NCBI GenBank assembly: GCA_965243105.1
Contig: CBDEUC010000003.1
Location: forward strand, 1,054,001 to 1,118,000
From: WLWS01 sp965243105
Lineage (GTDB): Bacteria; Pseudomonadota; Gammaproteobacteria; Eutrophobiales; Eutrophobiaceae
Reading direction: 5' to 3'
DNA: 64,000 nucleotides
A program made the position numbers and the translations under genes. Under the pieces are notes generated by a model. The model saw only the letters and a list, made by a program, of their open reading frames with translations. It did no database searches and was not told where the DNA came from. This document shows, piece after piece, positions 1 to 5,723 of this stretch. The stretch's first letter is position 1; each line of letters begins with the position of its first letter.

Positions 1-102
1 TTTCTTCTGGAATGAAATAGGCTCTATTGATATGAAATTAATGGTGGCACTTGCATTAAGGCTGATGAAGCAGCTTATTAGAAGTAGAGAGCATTTTTTC
101 AT
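1..102 (-). CDS. Cassette 14 (partial): start of a secreted or lipoprotein-like protein
   Basis: Thirty-four codons are visible from an ATG at 102 until the window edge. The product begins MKKCSLLLISCFISLNASA, a basic N-terminus followed by a hydrophobic stretch and an ASA cleavage-like site, so it looks exported. The ATG lies just past the attC of cassette 13, as expected for the next cassette in the array. No function can be assigned from this fragment. Confidence 0.6.
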   Translation of the reverse strand, partial: MKKCSLLLISCFISLNASATINFISIEPISFQKK

Positions 103-105
103 GGC

Positions 106-163
106 TTATAACGTCCGCTCTCAATCGCCGCCGGAGGCGGTCGATTGGAGGGCCTTGTTATGT
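106..163 (-). repeat. attC site of cassette 13
   Basis: On the plus strand it runs from TTATAAC (106-112) to GTTATGT (157-163), with a central palindrome CCGCCGGAGGCGG. It lies at the 3' end of the 121-525 ORF, whose last codons and stop are inside the site. Confidence 0.9.
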
Positions 164-525
164 TTTAAGTTTTTATAACCTACTATAGGACAATCGCCAG
201 TGTCCCACCAAACACTTAAGAATATTTCAGTATTAGTCTCATTAGGAACTGAGAAATTTCCACTCATTAATTCACCTCCTCCGTCCACTTCCACGGGTAT
301 TGATATTGATGATTGTTTGTCATCCACCTTAATATCAAGTGATATGCCCTCAAAAGGAAAACCTTTCATTCGTTCAGGGAACGTTACGGAATACGTATTT
401 GTCTCCCTATTTAATTCTACTGTGATGCCAGAATTAATCTCATCGTCTGACGGATATCCAGTGCATGCATATACACTGAAATATGATGAGAAAAATAACG
501 AAGTGATGAAAAGCCTATAAAACAT
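121..525 (-). CDS. Cassette 13: small secreted protein of unknown function
   Basis: The product is about 134 residues with an N-terminal hydrophobic segment ending SVYAC, read as a Sec signal or possibly a weak lipobox. The rest is acidic and beta-rich in appearance, with two later Cys-containing stretches. I do not recognise a family. The ATG at 525 is chosen because the upstream TTG lies wholly inside the neighbouring attC. That ATG itself sits in the R' core (GTTATG), so the recombination site supplies the start codon. The last 12 codons (NKALQSTASGGD) are read out of the cassette's own attC. Confidence 0.7.
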   Translation of the reverse strand: MFYRLFITSLFFSSYFSVYACTGYPSDDEINSGITVELNRETNTYSVTFPERMKGFPFEGISLDIKVDDKQSSISIPVEVDGGGELMSGNFSVPNETNTEIFLSVWWDTGDCPIVGYKNLKHNKALQSTASGGD

Positions 526-579
526 AACGTCCACGCTCAAGCGACGCTGTAAGCGGTCGCTTGGAGGGCCTTGTTAGAT
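522..579 (-). repeat. attC site of cassette 12
   Basis: On the plus strand it runs from ATAAC (524-528) to GTTAGAT (573-579). The central stem is built from GACGCTGTAAGCGGTC, and the outer arms GCTCAAGCG and CGCTTGGAGGGCC match the other sites. Confidence 0.9.
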
Positions 580-594
580 TGCTTTTTACCTTTC

Positions 595-849
595 TCATAA
601 TCGCAAAGCAGAACTAAATATAAGATAAAGAACTAGCGTGACAATTTTGAATATCAAGAATATCAGGAAGACCAAACTCCACCATTTGAGAAAAGGGCGC
701 CACAATTGCCCCCACGGGGAGTCGACGAATATTATCCATTGTTCTTTTGCACTTTCTTTTCCCCATGTGACTAAGTACAGACCATATGTAGGACGGATCA
801 GATATGCATCTACTATTAATACTAGAATGCACGCAACATATATTTCCAT
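595..849 (-). CDS. Cassette 12: small membrane protein of unknown function
   Basis: An 84-residue protein with one hydrophobic helix at the N-terminus (about residues 4-18) and a second near residues 56-78, separated by a Trp-rich, moderately charged loop. This predicts a two-pass inner-membrane protein. The ATG at 849 is 15 bases from the neighbouring attC and has GGAT upstream as a weak ribosome-binding site. No family is recognised. A competing 72-codon frame (614-832) lacks any membrane or motif logic and is disfavoured. Confidence 0.65.
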   Translation of the reverse strand: MEIYVACILVLIVDAYLIRPTYGLYLVTWGKESAKEQWIIFVDSPWGQLWRPFLKWWSLVFLIFLIFKIVTLVLYLIFSSALRL

Positions 850-862
850 GAATATCCTGGCA

Positions 863-920
863 ATCTAACGCCCGCGCTCAAGCGACGCTGTAAGCGGTCG
901 CTTGGAGGGCCTTGTTAGGT
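863..920 (-). repeat. attC site of cassette 11
   Basis: It runs from ATCTAAC (863-869) to GTTAGGT (914-920) on the plus strand and is identical in its body to the site at 1174-1231. The TAA stop of the 915-1163 ORF lies inside the R'' core. Confidence 0.92.
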
Positions 921-1163
921 TGCATGACTTTCAAGCTTTTCTATGACCTTGAATATTTGTTGCATGTAACTTTCATGGTCTTTTTCTTTAACACCAAGCA
1001 CCCCACCCTTTTGCGGCTCGTGCTCGATCAAATAAACTAGCTCATCTATCAATTCGTCGTTATCTTGATCCGGCGTCAAATCTATAAATTGTTCAAACGT
1101 TATGCCTCCCGAATACATTTCTCTGGCTGCTTTGGCTACTTTTTGCCTTAGATCTATCATCAA
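915..1163 (-). CDS. Cassette 11: 82-residue soluble protein, copy 1 of a duplicated cassette
   Basis: Predicted small, acidic, cytoplasmic helical protein starting MMIDLRQKVAKAAREMYSGG, with an ITFEQFIDLTP segment and an acidic DQDNDELIDEL stretch. There is no signal peptide or membrane segment. I do not recognise a characterised family. The ORF and its attC are identical, base for base as far as I can compare, to the cassette immediately to the right (1226-1474), with a period of 311 bases. This points to a recent excision/reinsertion or replication-linked duplication of the whole cassette. Confidence 0.75.
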   Translation of the reverse strand: MMIDLRQKVAKAAREMYSGGITFEQFIDLTPDQDNDELIDELVYLIEHEPQKGGVLGVKEKDHESYMQQIFKVIEKLESHAT

Positions 1164-1173
1164 TTTTCTCGCA

Positions 1174-1231
1174 ACCTAACGCCCGCGCTCAAGCGACGCT
1201 GTAAGCGGTCGCTTGGAGGGCCTTGTTAGGT
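1174..1231 (-). repeat. attC site of cassette 10
   Basis: It runs from ACCTAAC (1174-1180) to GTTAGGT (1225-1231) on the plus strand. It is the second copy of the attC at 863-920. Confidence 0.92.
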
Positions 1232-1474
1232 TGCATGACTTTCAAGCTTTTCTATGACCTTGAATATTTGTTGCATGTAACTTTCATGGTCTTTTTCTTT
1301 AACACCAAGCACCCCACCCTTTTGCGGCTCGTGCTCGATCAAATAAACTAGCTCATCTATCAATTCGTCGTTATCTTGATCCGGCGTCAAATCTATAAAT
1401 TGTTCAAACGTTATGCCTCCCGAATACATTTCTCTGGCTGCTTTGGCTACTTTTTGCCTTAGATCTATCATCAA
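1226..1474 (-). CDS. Cassette 10: 82-residue soluble protein, copy 2 of a duplicated cassette
   Basis: Encodes exactly the same 82 residues as 915-1163, starting from an equivalent ATG ATG pair. Its right-hand boundary is the different attC of cassette 9 (1485-1542), while its left-hand boundary is the duplicated attC. The repeated unit is therefore precisely one ORF plus one attC, a complete cassette rather than an arbitrary DNA duplication. Function is unknown. Confidence 0.75.
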   Translation of the reverse strand: MMIDLRQKVAKAAREMYSGGITFEQFIDLTPDQDNDELIDELVYLIEHEPQKGGVLGVKEKDHESYMQQIFKVIEKLESHAT

Positions 1475-1484
1475 TTTTCTCGCA

Positions 1485-1542
1485 ACCTAACGTCTGCTCT
1501 CAATCGCCGCCGAAGGCGGTCGATTGGAGAGCCTTGTTAGGT
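1485..1542 (-). repeat. attC site of cassette 9
   Basis: It runs from ACCTAAC (1485-1491) to GTTAGGT (1536-1542) on the plus strand, with the central palindrome CCGCCGAAGGCGG. The last codons of the 1500-2027 ORF are read from it. Confidence 0.9.
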
Positions 1543-2027
1543 TCCCGTTTCCACTCGTAGTCGCGTATATAGGAAGCATTAGTTACTTTAACGCTGACTC
1601 GTTCATATTCATTAAGTGGACGTCGTTCGCAAGAACCACATTCCATAGCAAAGTTGTTAACATCGCCTGGGGTTAATAGCCCCATTTCAAATACTTTACA
1701 CTGGTCATTAAACCTGCCTTCCTTAGTAAAAAACTCAGCTTCAATCACTAGGCTTTTCCAGGCATACTCGCCCTCATTTTTTACTGTGCCCAATATATCT
1801 ACCGAGCATTTGTTTGGAACTGGCACCTCGGAATACTCAATAACGTTCAGTTTTGCGTCTCCGTCGTAATAATGCCGATAATCTTTTATATCACGCTCTA
1901 TTTCTTTTTCCTCAAGGAACTTTTCAATAGGAATTATTGTGACCGTGATACCCAATGTAACACCAACTCCCACAGTAAAGGCAGCAGCGAAGTAGAAACC
2001 GAGTGTGATATATAGAGGACGTTTCAT
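1500..2027 (-). CDS. Cassette 9: membrane-anchored protein with FxLYD-like beta domain
   Basis: A 175-residue product. Residues about 7-32 form one transmembrane helix, followed by a charged linker and then a domain around residues 75-160 with the pattern VDILGTVKNEGEYAWKSL, which resembles FxLYD-type extracytoplasmic beta-sandwich domains. Several Cys residues (KC, QCK, ECGSCE) could form disulphides outside the cytoplasm. The start is the ATG at 2027, 7 bases from the neighbouring attC. The C-terminal NKALQSTAFGGD is encoded by the attC. The specific role is unknown, and the domain call is by eye. Confidence 0.7.
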   Translation of the reverse strand: MKRPLYITLGFYFAAAFTVGVGVTLGITVTIIPIEKFLEEKEIERDIKDYRHYYDGDAKLNVIEYSEVPVPNKCSVDILGTVKNEGEYAWKSLVIEAEFFTKEGRFNDQCKVFEMGLLTPGDVNNFAMECGSCERRPLNEYERVSVKVTNASYIRDYEWKREPNKALQSTAFGGD

Positions 2028-2033
2028 CTGGGA

Positions 2034-2124
2034 ACCTAACGCCTGCGCTCAAGCGCCCCCGCCCCGTAAAGTCCGCGAAGCGCAAACAAACCGTACGGGG
2101 GTCGCTTGGAGGGCCTTGTTATAC
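2034..2124 (-). repeat. attC site of cassette 8, enlarged
   Basis: It runs from ACCTAAC (2034-2040) to GTTATAC (2118-2124) on the plus strand. At 91 bases it is about 33 longer than its neighbours. The extra sequence lies in the central loop between CGCCCCCGCCCCGTA and TACGGGGGTCG and lengthens the hairpin while leaving the outer core arms unchanged. Confidence 0.85.
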
Positions 2125-2460
2125 GGCATTGCTTCTCTCTGCAAACAATTTTTCTATAACGCTCATCTTTATTTGACCTTGTCGCTTACGATAGTTTGCG
2201 GAATCAATAGTTTCTATCTCTGCACTAGAAACATCGGACATGTCCAGATCGATCTCTAAAATACGTTCATCTGCTGCCTTTAAATGAACAATGAAAGTCG
2301 AGCCTGAGTCTGGAATTATACTTATAAGCACAGATTTCTTTGTGTCGATACCAAGTGTATCCAGCGCAATTGTTATGCCAGGCGGATCAGTCAGGCCAGC
2401 CCAGAACTGTTCATTTAGTTTGCGAATCTCTTCAGTTATTTTTGATTCGGTGTAGCTCAT
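2119..2460 (-). CDS. Cassette 8: soluble protein of unknown function
   Basis: A 113-residue protein with no signal or membrane segment. The N-terminus is charged and helical (SKITEEIRKLNEQFWAGL), followed by alternating hydrophobic/acidic strands and a basic patch YRKRQGQ before a C-terminal helix. The ATG at 2460 is 7 bases from the adjacent attC. The stop codon overlaps the R'' core of its own attC. No family is recognised. Confidence 0.65.
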   Translation of the reverse strand: MSYTESKITEEIRKLNEQFWAGLTDPPGITIALDTLGIDTKKSVLISIIPDSGSTFIVHLKAADERILEIDLDMSDVSSAEIETIDSANYRKRQGQIKMSVIEKLFAERSNAV

Positions 2461-2466
2461 AATGAC

Positions 2467-2524
2467 GTATAACGCCTGCGCTCAATCGCCGCCGGAGGCG
2501 GTCGATTGGAGGGCCTTGTTAAAT
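2467..2524 (-). repeat. attC site of cassette 7
   Basis: It runs from GTATAAC (2467-2473) to GTTAAAT (2518-2524) on the plus strand, with the central palindrome CCGCCGGAGGCGG. Confidence 0.9.
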
Positions 2525-2527
2525 GCA

Positions 2528-3034
2528 TTAGATGTTTTTAGCGCCTGCATTAGTTTCCTTCTTGCAAATTGGTTGATGAGCGTTCGTAGAGATGACTGTA
2601 TCCATCATATACTCATTCCCCTCCACAAAGACCTGTCCCATAGACGTGTAATCGATGATTGTATAGCACTCTTCGGTGCCTTTTGACTTCTTTAACTCGG
2701 CTAAAAAAGGTCTGCCACATGTGTTCTCGTTTTTATAAAACGAAAACTCAAGCATATGTGAGTTAGGACTCTGCTTAGTAATCGTTAGGTTACAGATAGG
2801 CACCCCGAATCGAGGATCTTCAAATTCTTTAAGAAGGTTTTCATATTCCGATTTATCAGTAGGCCATTTTCCATTTTCGACCTTCTTTTCGATCACCATC
2901 GCTACTACAAGCCCAGGTGTCTGACGCACAAGCAACATATCCAAGACCGGAGTAAATAGATTGTCCATATTTACTGTGCAAGCTTGCAGCACTAGCACTG
3001 CACTTAGGACGGAGGTTTTTAGTACCCTGGGCAT
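2528..3034 (-). CDS. Cassette 7: putative lipoprotein of unknown function
   Basis: A 168-residue product whose N-terminus MPRVLKTSVLSAVLVLQAC has a basic n-region, a hydrophobic core and a lipobox-like LQAC, predicting a lipoprotein acylated at Cys19. The mature part holds a WPTDKSEYENLLKEF segment of the sort seen after a short anchor helix in small periplasmic proteins, and three further Cys residues. The ATG lies immediately next to the neighbouring attC (3033-3090). The specific function is unknown. Confidence 0.7.
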   Translation of the reverse strand: MPRVLKTSVLSAVLVLQACTVNMDNLFTPVLDMLLVRQTPGLVVAMVIEKKVENGKWPTDKSEYENLLKEFEDPRFGVPICNLTITKQSPNSHMLEFSFYKNENTCGRPFLAELKKSKGTEECYTIIDYTSMGQVFVEGNEYMMDTVISTNAHQPICKKETNAGAKNI

Positions 3035-3090
3035 TTAACGTCTGCGCTCAAGCGCCGCGGCACGCGGTCGCTTGGAGGGCCTTGTTATAG
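3033..3090 (-). repeat. attC site of cassette 6
   Basis: It runs from ATTTAAC (3033-3039) to GTTATAG (3084-3090) on the plus strand, with the central stem GCCGCGGCACGCGGTC. Confidence 0.9.
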
Positions 3091-3096
3091 GTTTTA

Positions 3097-3450
3097 TTAA
3101 TGGCATAAATTTCTATCCCGCAGATCCTTTTCTGCTTCAGCAGCTTTCTTTTGGAGCTCAGACTGCTCCATTTGGAACGAAGGGTTCGTTCCATAATCTT
3201 CTGGGTATAAATATTTTCTGTACGTCAGAAACGTGCATGAGTTTCTATAAACCTTATCCAGGTCGTTCTCATCAAGAGCTTCCTTGTTACTTAATGCAAA
3301 CATTACGTATCCTCGAGCATCCAGATCATCCACTGCAAGACTCACATAATCATCATCCCATATTTTATCAAGCACATAGTCGGCGCCGAACAGTGCAGAG
3401 ATAAAAGCACAGATGAAAATCGCGCAAAACTGAAAGAATCCTTTTTTCAT
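3097..3450 (-). CDS. Cassette 6: small exported or membrane-anchored protein
   Basis: A 117-residue protein starting MKKGFFQFCAIFICAFISA: two Lys, then a long hydrophobic stretch, read as either an uncleaved anchor or a signal peptide. The remainder is acidic and helical (DVDDLDAR-like, then LQKKAAEAEKDLRDR) and ends in a Cys-His. The ATG is 7 bases from the adjacent attC. No family is recognised. Confidence 0.65.
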   Translation of the reverse strand: MKKGFFQFCAIFICAFISALFGADYVLDKIWDDDYVSLAVDDLDARGYVMFALSNKEALDENDLDKVYRNSCTFLTYRKYLYPEDYGTNPSFQMEQSELQKKAAEAEKDLRDRNLCH

Positions 3451-3456
3451 AAAAAC

Positions 3457-3514
3457 CTATAACGTTCGCTCTCAAGCGCCGCGGTACGCGGTCGCTTGGA
3501 GGGCCTTGTTAGGG
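3457..3514 (-). repeat. attC site of cassette 5
   Basis: It runs from CTATAAC (3457-3463) to GTTAGGG (3508-3514) on the plus strand, with the central stem GCCGCGGTACGCGGTC. Confidence 0.9.
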
Positions 3515-3522
3515 TTACGCTT

Positions 3523-3930
3523 TTATTCACCCATCCTCTCTCTGACGGGGAAACGGCCAGTGATCGCAAACCACATGCCAGGAAAACCAAATGCTAGAAA
3601 AAACAATATTGAATTTACCAATGATGGTTCGCCCCTTGCGCCGAACAAAAGGTCGCCTGTACTAAATTGATCCCAAAAATAAATAATTGATAATCCAAAA
3701 GCAATGAGTCCAATCATGCGACCTATAATATTGCGGACGATACCTTTTGTAATACACATGAGTGATATAGAAATACAAAATCCGCCAAAACAATAGATGC
3801 CCACAGGTTGGGCCATCTCGGGTGCAATCAGTATCATAACCACACCAAACAAGCCCGATATAACTCCAAGCAATACTCGAGTAACCGGGCTCAATCCTCT
3901 GCCTAGTACTTTCTGTCCTTCTATATACAT
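3523..3930 (-). CDS. Cassette 5: multi-pass membrane protein of unknown function
   Basis: A 135-residue protein with four hydrophobic helices (roughly residues 17-37, 42-62, 66-86 and 103-124) separated by short basic or polar loops, including KGIVRNIIGR. The predicted fold is a four-pass inner-membrane protein. The ATG at 3930 lies 12 bases from the neighbouring attC. No conserved catalytic motif is visible. Confidence 0.65.
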   Translation of the reverse strand: MYIEGQKVLGRGLSPVTRVLLGVISGLFGVVMILIAPEMAQPVGIYCFGGFCISISLMCITKGIVRNIIGRMIGLIAFGLSIIYFWDQFSTGDLLFGARGEPSLVNSILFFLAFGFPGMWFAITGRFPVRERMGE

Positions 3931-3941
3931 GTCCTAAGTAA

Positions 3942-3999
3942 CCCTAACGTCTGCGCTCAAGCGCCGCTGTAAGCGGTCGCTTGGAGGGCCTTGTTATAC
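3942..3999 (-). repeat. attC site of cassette 4
   Basis: It runs from CCCTAAC (3942-3948) to GTTATAC (3993-3999) on the plus strand, with the central stem GCCGCTGTAAGCGGTC. Confidence 0.9.
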
Positions 4000-4021
4000 G
4001 TATTAAGTAGTATCATTTTTT

Positions 4022-4432
4022 CTAATCAAAAATTTCGACAACCTCAAATCGCTCACAAACCAATTTCATTTCGGGATGAAATCCTCCGTTTCGCTCAAAA
4101 TACGACTTATGGTCACTACGCCATCCCTCCAGGTCTTCATTTTCGCCCTCGTCGAGAGCGAATCCTTCTTCCACCTCAAAAAACCTCTTTATTTCTATGT
4201 CGATAGTGCGAATCGCAACAGCAGGGCTTCCATCCCAATTAAGCGCGATATCTATTCGTCCAACGCTTGGCATTTTCTCCTCTCCAGATTCAAAGAAAGA
4301 AAGAGCGCCGCAAGTGGCAGTCTTGTCACCACTTATCACCAATGAAGTCAATTCATTGCACAGAGCTTCATTGTCACCGAATTTGAATGTCTCGGAACCG
4401 GGATACTTCGCTTTTAAATCAAAACCACTCAT
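4022..4432 (-). CDS. Cassette 4: ASCH-domain protein
   Basis: The 136-residue sequence fits the ASCH family (PUA-like fold). It has KYPGSETFKFGD near the N-terminus, LVISGDKTATCGAL (about 31-44, the conserved G-x-KT motif), VGRIDIALNWDG, and the C-terminal YFERNGGFHPEMKLVCERF. ASCH proteins bind RNA or nucleosides; some act as RNA-binding regulators and one subgroup hydrolyses N4-acetylcytidine. Which applies here cannot be said. It is full length, soluble and lacks a signal peptide. As a conserved housekeeping-type fold in a cassette of otherwise unknown genes, it is one of the two recognisable cargo genes. Confidence 0.85.
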   Translation of the reverse strand: MSGFDLKAKYPGSETFKFGDNEALCNELTSLVISGDKTATCGALSFFESGEEKMPSVGRIDIALNWDGSPAVAIRTIDIEIKRFFEVEEGFALDEGENEDLEGWRSDHKSYFERNGGFHPEMKLVCERFEVVEIFD

Positions 4433-4444
4433 TTTGCTAAATAC

Positions 4445-4502
4445 GTATAACGTCTGCGCTCAAGCGCCGCGGTACGCGGTCGCTTGGAGGGCCTTGTTAT
4501 AC
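4445..4502 (-). repeat. attC site of cassette 3
   Basis: It runs from GTATAAC (4445-4451) to GTTATAC (4496-4502) on the plus strand, with the central stem GCCGCGGTACGCGGTC. Confidence 0.9.
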
Positions 4503-4799
4503 GCCTGTTGATATCTTAGTTTCATAATCTTCCAGATATTGTTCTAGTGGATAGGCTGTTCCAGTAGACACTAGCTCTCCAGTATTTTTGTTTACGATGT
4601 ATGGTGCATTTCCAGCCAGACAGTCGCCAATATCATTGGTACTTAAATATTTTGCTGACTGATAGAAAAACACCCAACCGTATTCTTTTGTTAATGTGGC
4701 TTCATCCAGTATCACGATCTCTGGTTTGTCCGGCCAATTAGAGTCTGGCTCATTAATTCTTTCATAAACCAGTTTTTCAGCTTGCGATTTTTCAATCAT
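4497..4799 (-). CDS. Cassette 3: YrhB/Imm35-type small protein
   Basis: About 100 residues. The pattern IVILDEATLTKEYGWVFFYQ, then a stretch ending LAGNAPYIVNKNTGELVSTG and TAYPLEQYLEDYE matches the YrhB / immunity-protein-35 family. Members are small cytoplasmic proteins; some are predicted to neutralise toxins, while E. coli YrhB has been described as chaperone-like. No toxin partner is present in this cassette, so immunity against an external or distant toxin is an inference only. The ATG at 4799 is preferred over an upstream TTG (4823) that lies inside the adjacent attC. The stop overlaps the cassette's own attC core. Confidence 0.8.
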   Translation of the reverse strand: MIEKSQAEKLVYERINEPDSNWPDKPEIVILDEATLTKEYGWVFFYQSAKYLSTNDIGDCLAGNAPYIVNKNTGELVSTGTAYPLEQYLEDYETKISTGV

Positions 4800-4804
4800 G
4801 ATGC

Positions 4805-4862
4805 GTATAACGTCTGCGCTCAAGCGCCGCCGGAGGCGGACGATTGGAGGGCCTTGTTATGT
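4805..4862 (-). repeat. attC site of cassette 2
   Basis: It runs from GTATAAC (4805-4811) to GTTATGT (4856-4862) on the plus strand. One arm reads GGACGATTGG instead of GGTCGATTGG, a single change in the stem. Confidence 0.9.
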
Positions 4863-5212
4863 GGAAAAAACCACAGCCAGCATGCTATCGCGACAAACAC
4901 TAATTGAAATACCACAACCAACATTAAGCCTCCTTTCTTTTCTTCAACTCTGACGCTGCCATTTTCAGATTTGTAGATATCGATTGTTTTTGACCTAATA
5001 TTATCGTCAATTACCAAATAGCTTTTATTTTGGTGATTTGACGTGCGCCCAATGCCAATCAGCAACACGACATCACCTTTGTACTTAGACAACTCTGGCT
5101 CAGCTGCTTCCCAGGGATTAACGAATCCGTATAACACTAGTGCTGGCCCTAATAAAACGATTAATGGAGAGCAATATTTCAATACTCGATATTTGGCCTT
5201 TTCTTGCATCAC
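4820..5212 (-). CDS. Cassette 2: two-helix membrane protein of unknown function
   Basis: A 130-residue product with a hydrophobic helix near residues 13-31 and another near 96-116, and a polar, Lys-rich extracytoplasmic or cytoplasmic domain between them. The C-terminal NKALQSSASGGA is translated from the attC of the cassette, the third cassette here to carry that tail. The start is the first ATG of an ATG ATG pair at 5212, 15 bases from the neighbouring attC. No family is recognised. Confidence 0.65.
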   Translation of the reverse strand: MMQEKAKYRVLKYCSPLIVLLGPALVLYGFVNPWEAAEPELSKYKGDVVLLIGIGRTSNHQNKSYLVIDDNIRSKTIDIYKSENGSVRVEEKKGGLMLVVVFQLVFVAIACWLWFFPHNKALQSSASGGA

Positions 5213-5227
5213 GCAACTTTTATATCC

Positions 5228-5285
5228 ACATAACGTTCGCGCTCAAGCGCCGCTGCAAGCGGTCGCTTGGAGGGCCTTGTTAGGG
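5228..5285 (-). repeat. attC site of cassette 1
   Basis: It runs from ACATAAC (5228-5234) to GTTAGGG (5279-5285) on the plus strand, with the central stem GCCGCTGCAAGCGGTC. It is the attC closest to attI. Confidence 0.9.
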
Positions 5286-5300
5286 TGGTTGCAACCTACA

Positions 5301-5534
5301 CTACATCGCATTGTCTCTCAGCTCCTTTGCTCCAAATAATGCAGACACGACTCCACCAAATAAATAAAACGCTTCAATAGCCCAAAACAGTAGACCATCA
5401 TTCGTACTACTAGCACTGCGTACTTCATCACTTCTCGTTACAAATACAACGTCCCCAATTACTAGCCCCCTTATTGCCAGGAAAATCATCACTAGACCAA
5501 TAACAAGAAATAATATTGACGTCATCTTTCCCAT
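5301..5534 (-). CDS. Cassette 1 (attI-proximal): small two-pass membrane protein
   Basis: A 77-residue protein with hydrophobic helices at about residues 5-28 and 48-68, joined by a polar Ser/Asp-rich loop. The ATG at 5534 lies 8 bases after the recombination core GTTAGGG, whose AGGG is positioned to serve as the ribosome-binding site. As the first cassette it should be the most strongly expressed from any integron promoter (Pc). Function is unknown. Confidence 0.65.
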   Translation of the reverse strand: MGKMTSILFLVIGLVMIFLAIRGLVIGDVVFVTRSDEVRSASSTNDGLLFWAIEAFYLFGGVVSALFGAKELRDNAM

Positions 5535-5541
5535 TTAAACA

Positions 5542-5610
5542 CCCTAACATTATATTATGTGGAATCTTCTATATTGATTATGGAAGAATCCGTATATTCT
5601 AATATGCATG
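5542..5610 (-). other. attI recombination region (approximate)
   Basis: CCCTAAC (5542-5548), reading GTTAGGG on the cassette strand, is the boundary between cassette 1 and the integrase side, with no attC-like hairpin on the integrase side. That is what an attI crossover site should look like. The right-hand limit is arbitrary, since the integrase-binding repeats cannot be defined by eye. The region to 5710 is AT-rich. A minus-strand TATAAT (5554-5549) lacks a good -35 box, so no Pc promoter is claimed. Confidence 0.65.
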
Positions 5611-5723
5611 GTAATTATCCTTGGCTGCGGATTGCCGGGTGGTTATCCTGATCGCCTCTTGGTTGTATCATTCTAACTTTAGACTTCAAGGACAGAAGTG
5701 TAAATAAATATGGAGGTTTACCT

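Noticed and set aside
614..832. 72-codon alternative ORF in cassette 12
   Set aside because: Overlaps the 84-codon frame that gives two good membrane helices and a start near the attC.
100..5300. Regularly spaced near-identical repeats resembling a CRISPR array
   Set aside because: The units are about 58-base hairpins with GTTRRRY-type cores, spacers are 200-550 bases with ORFs, and no cas genes are present. They are attC sites.
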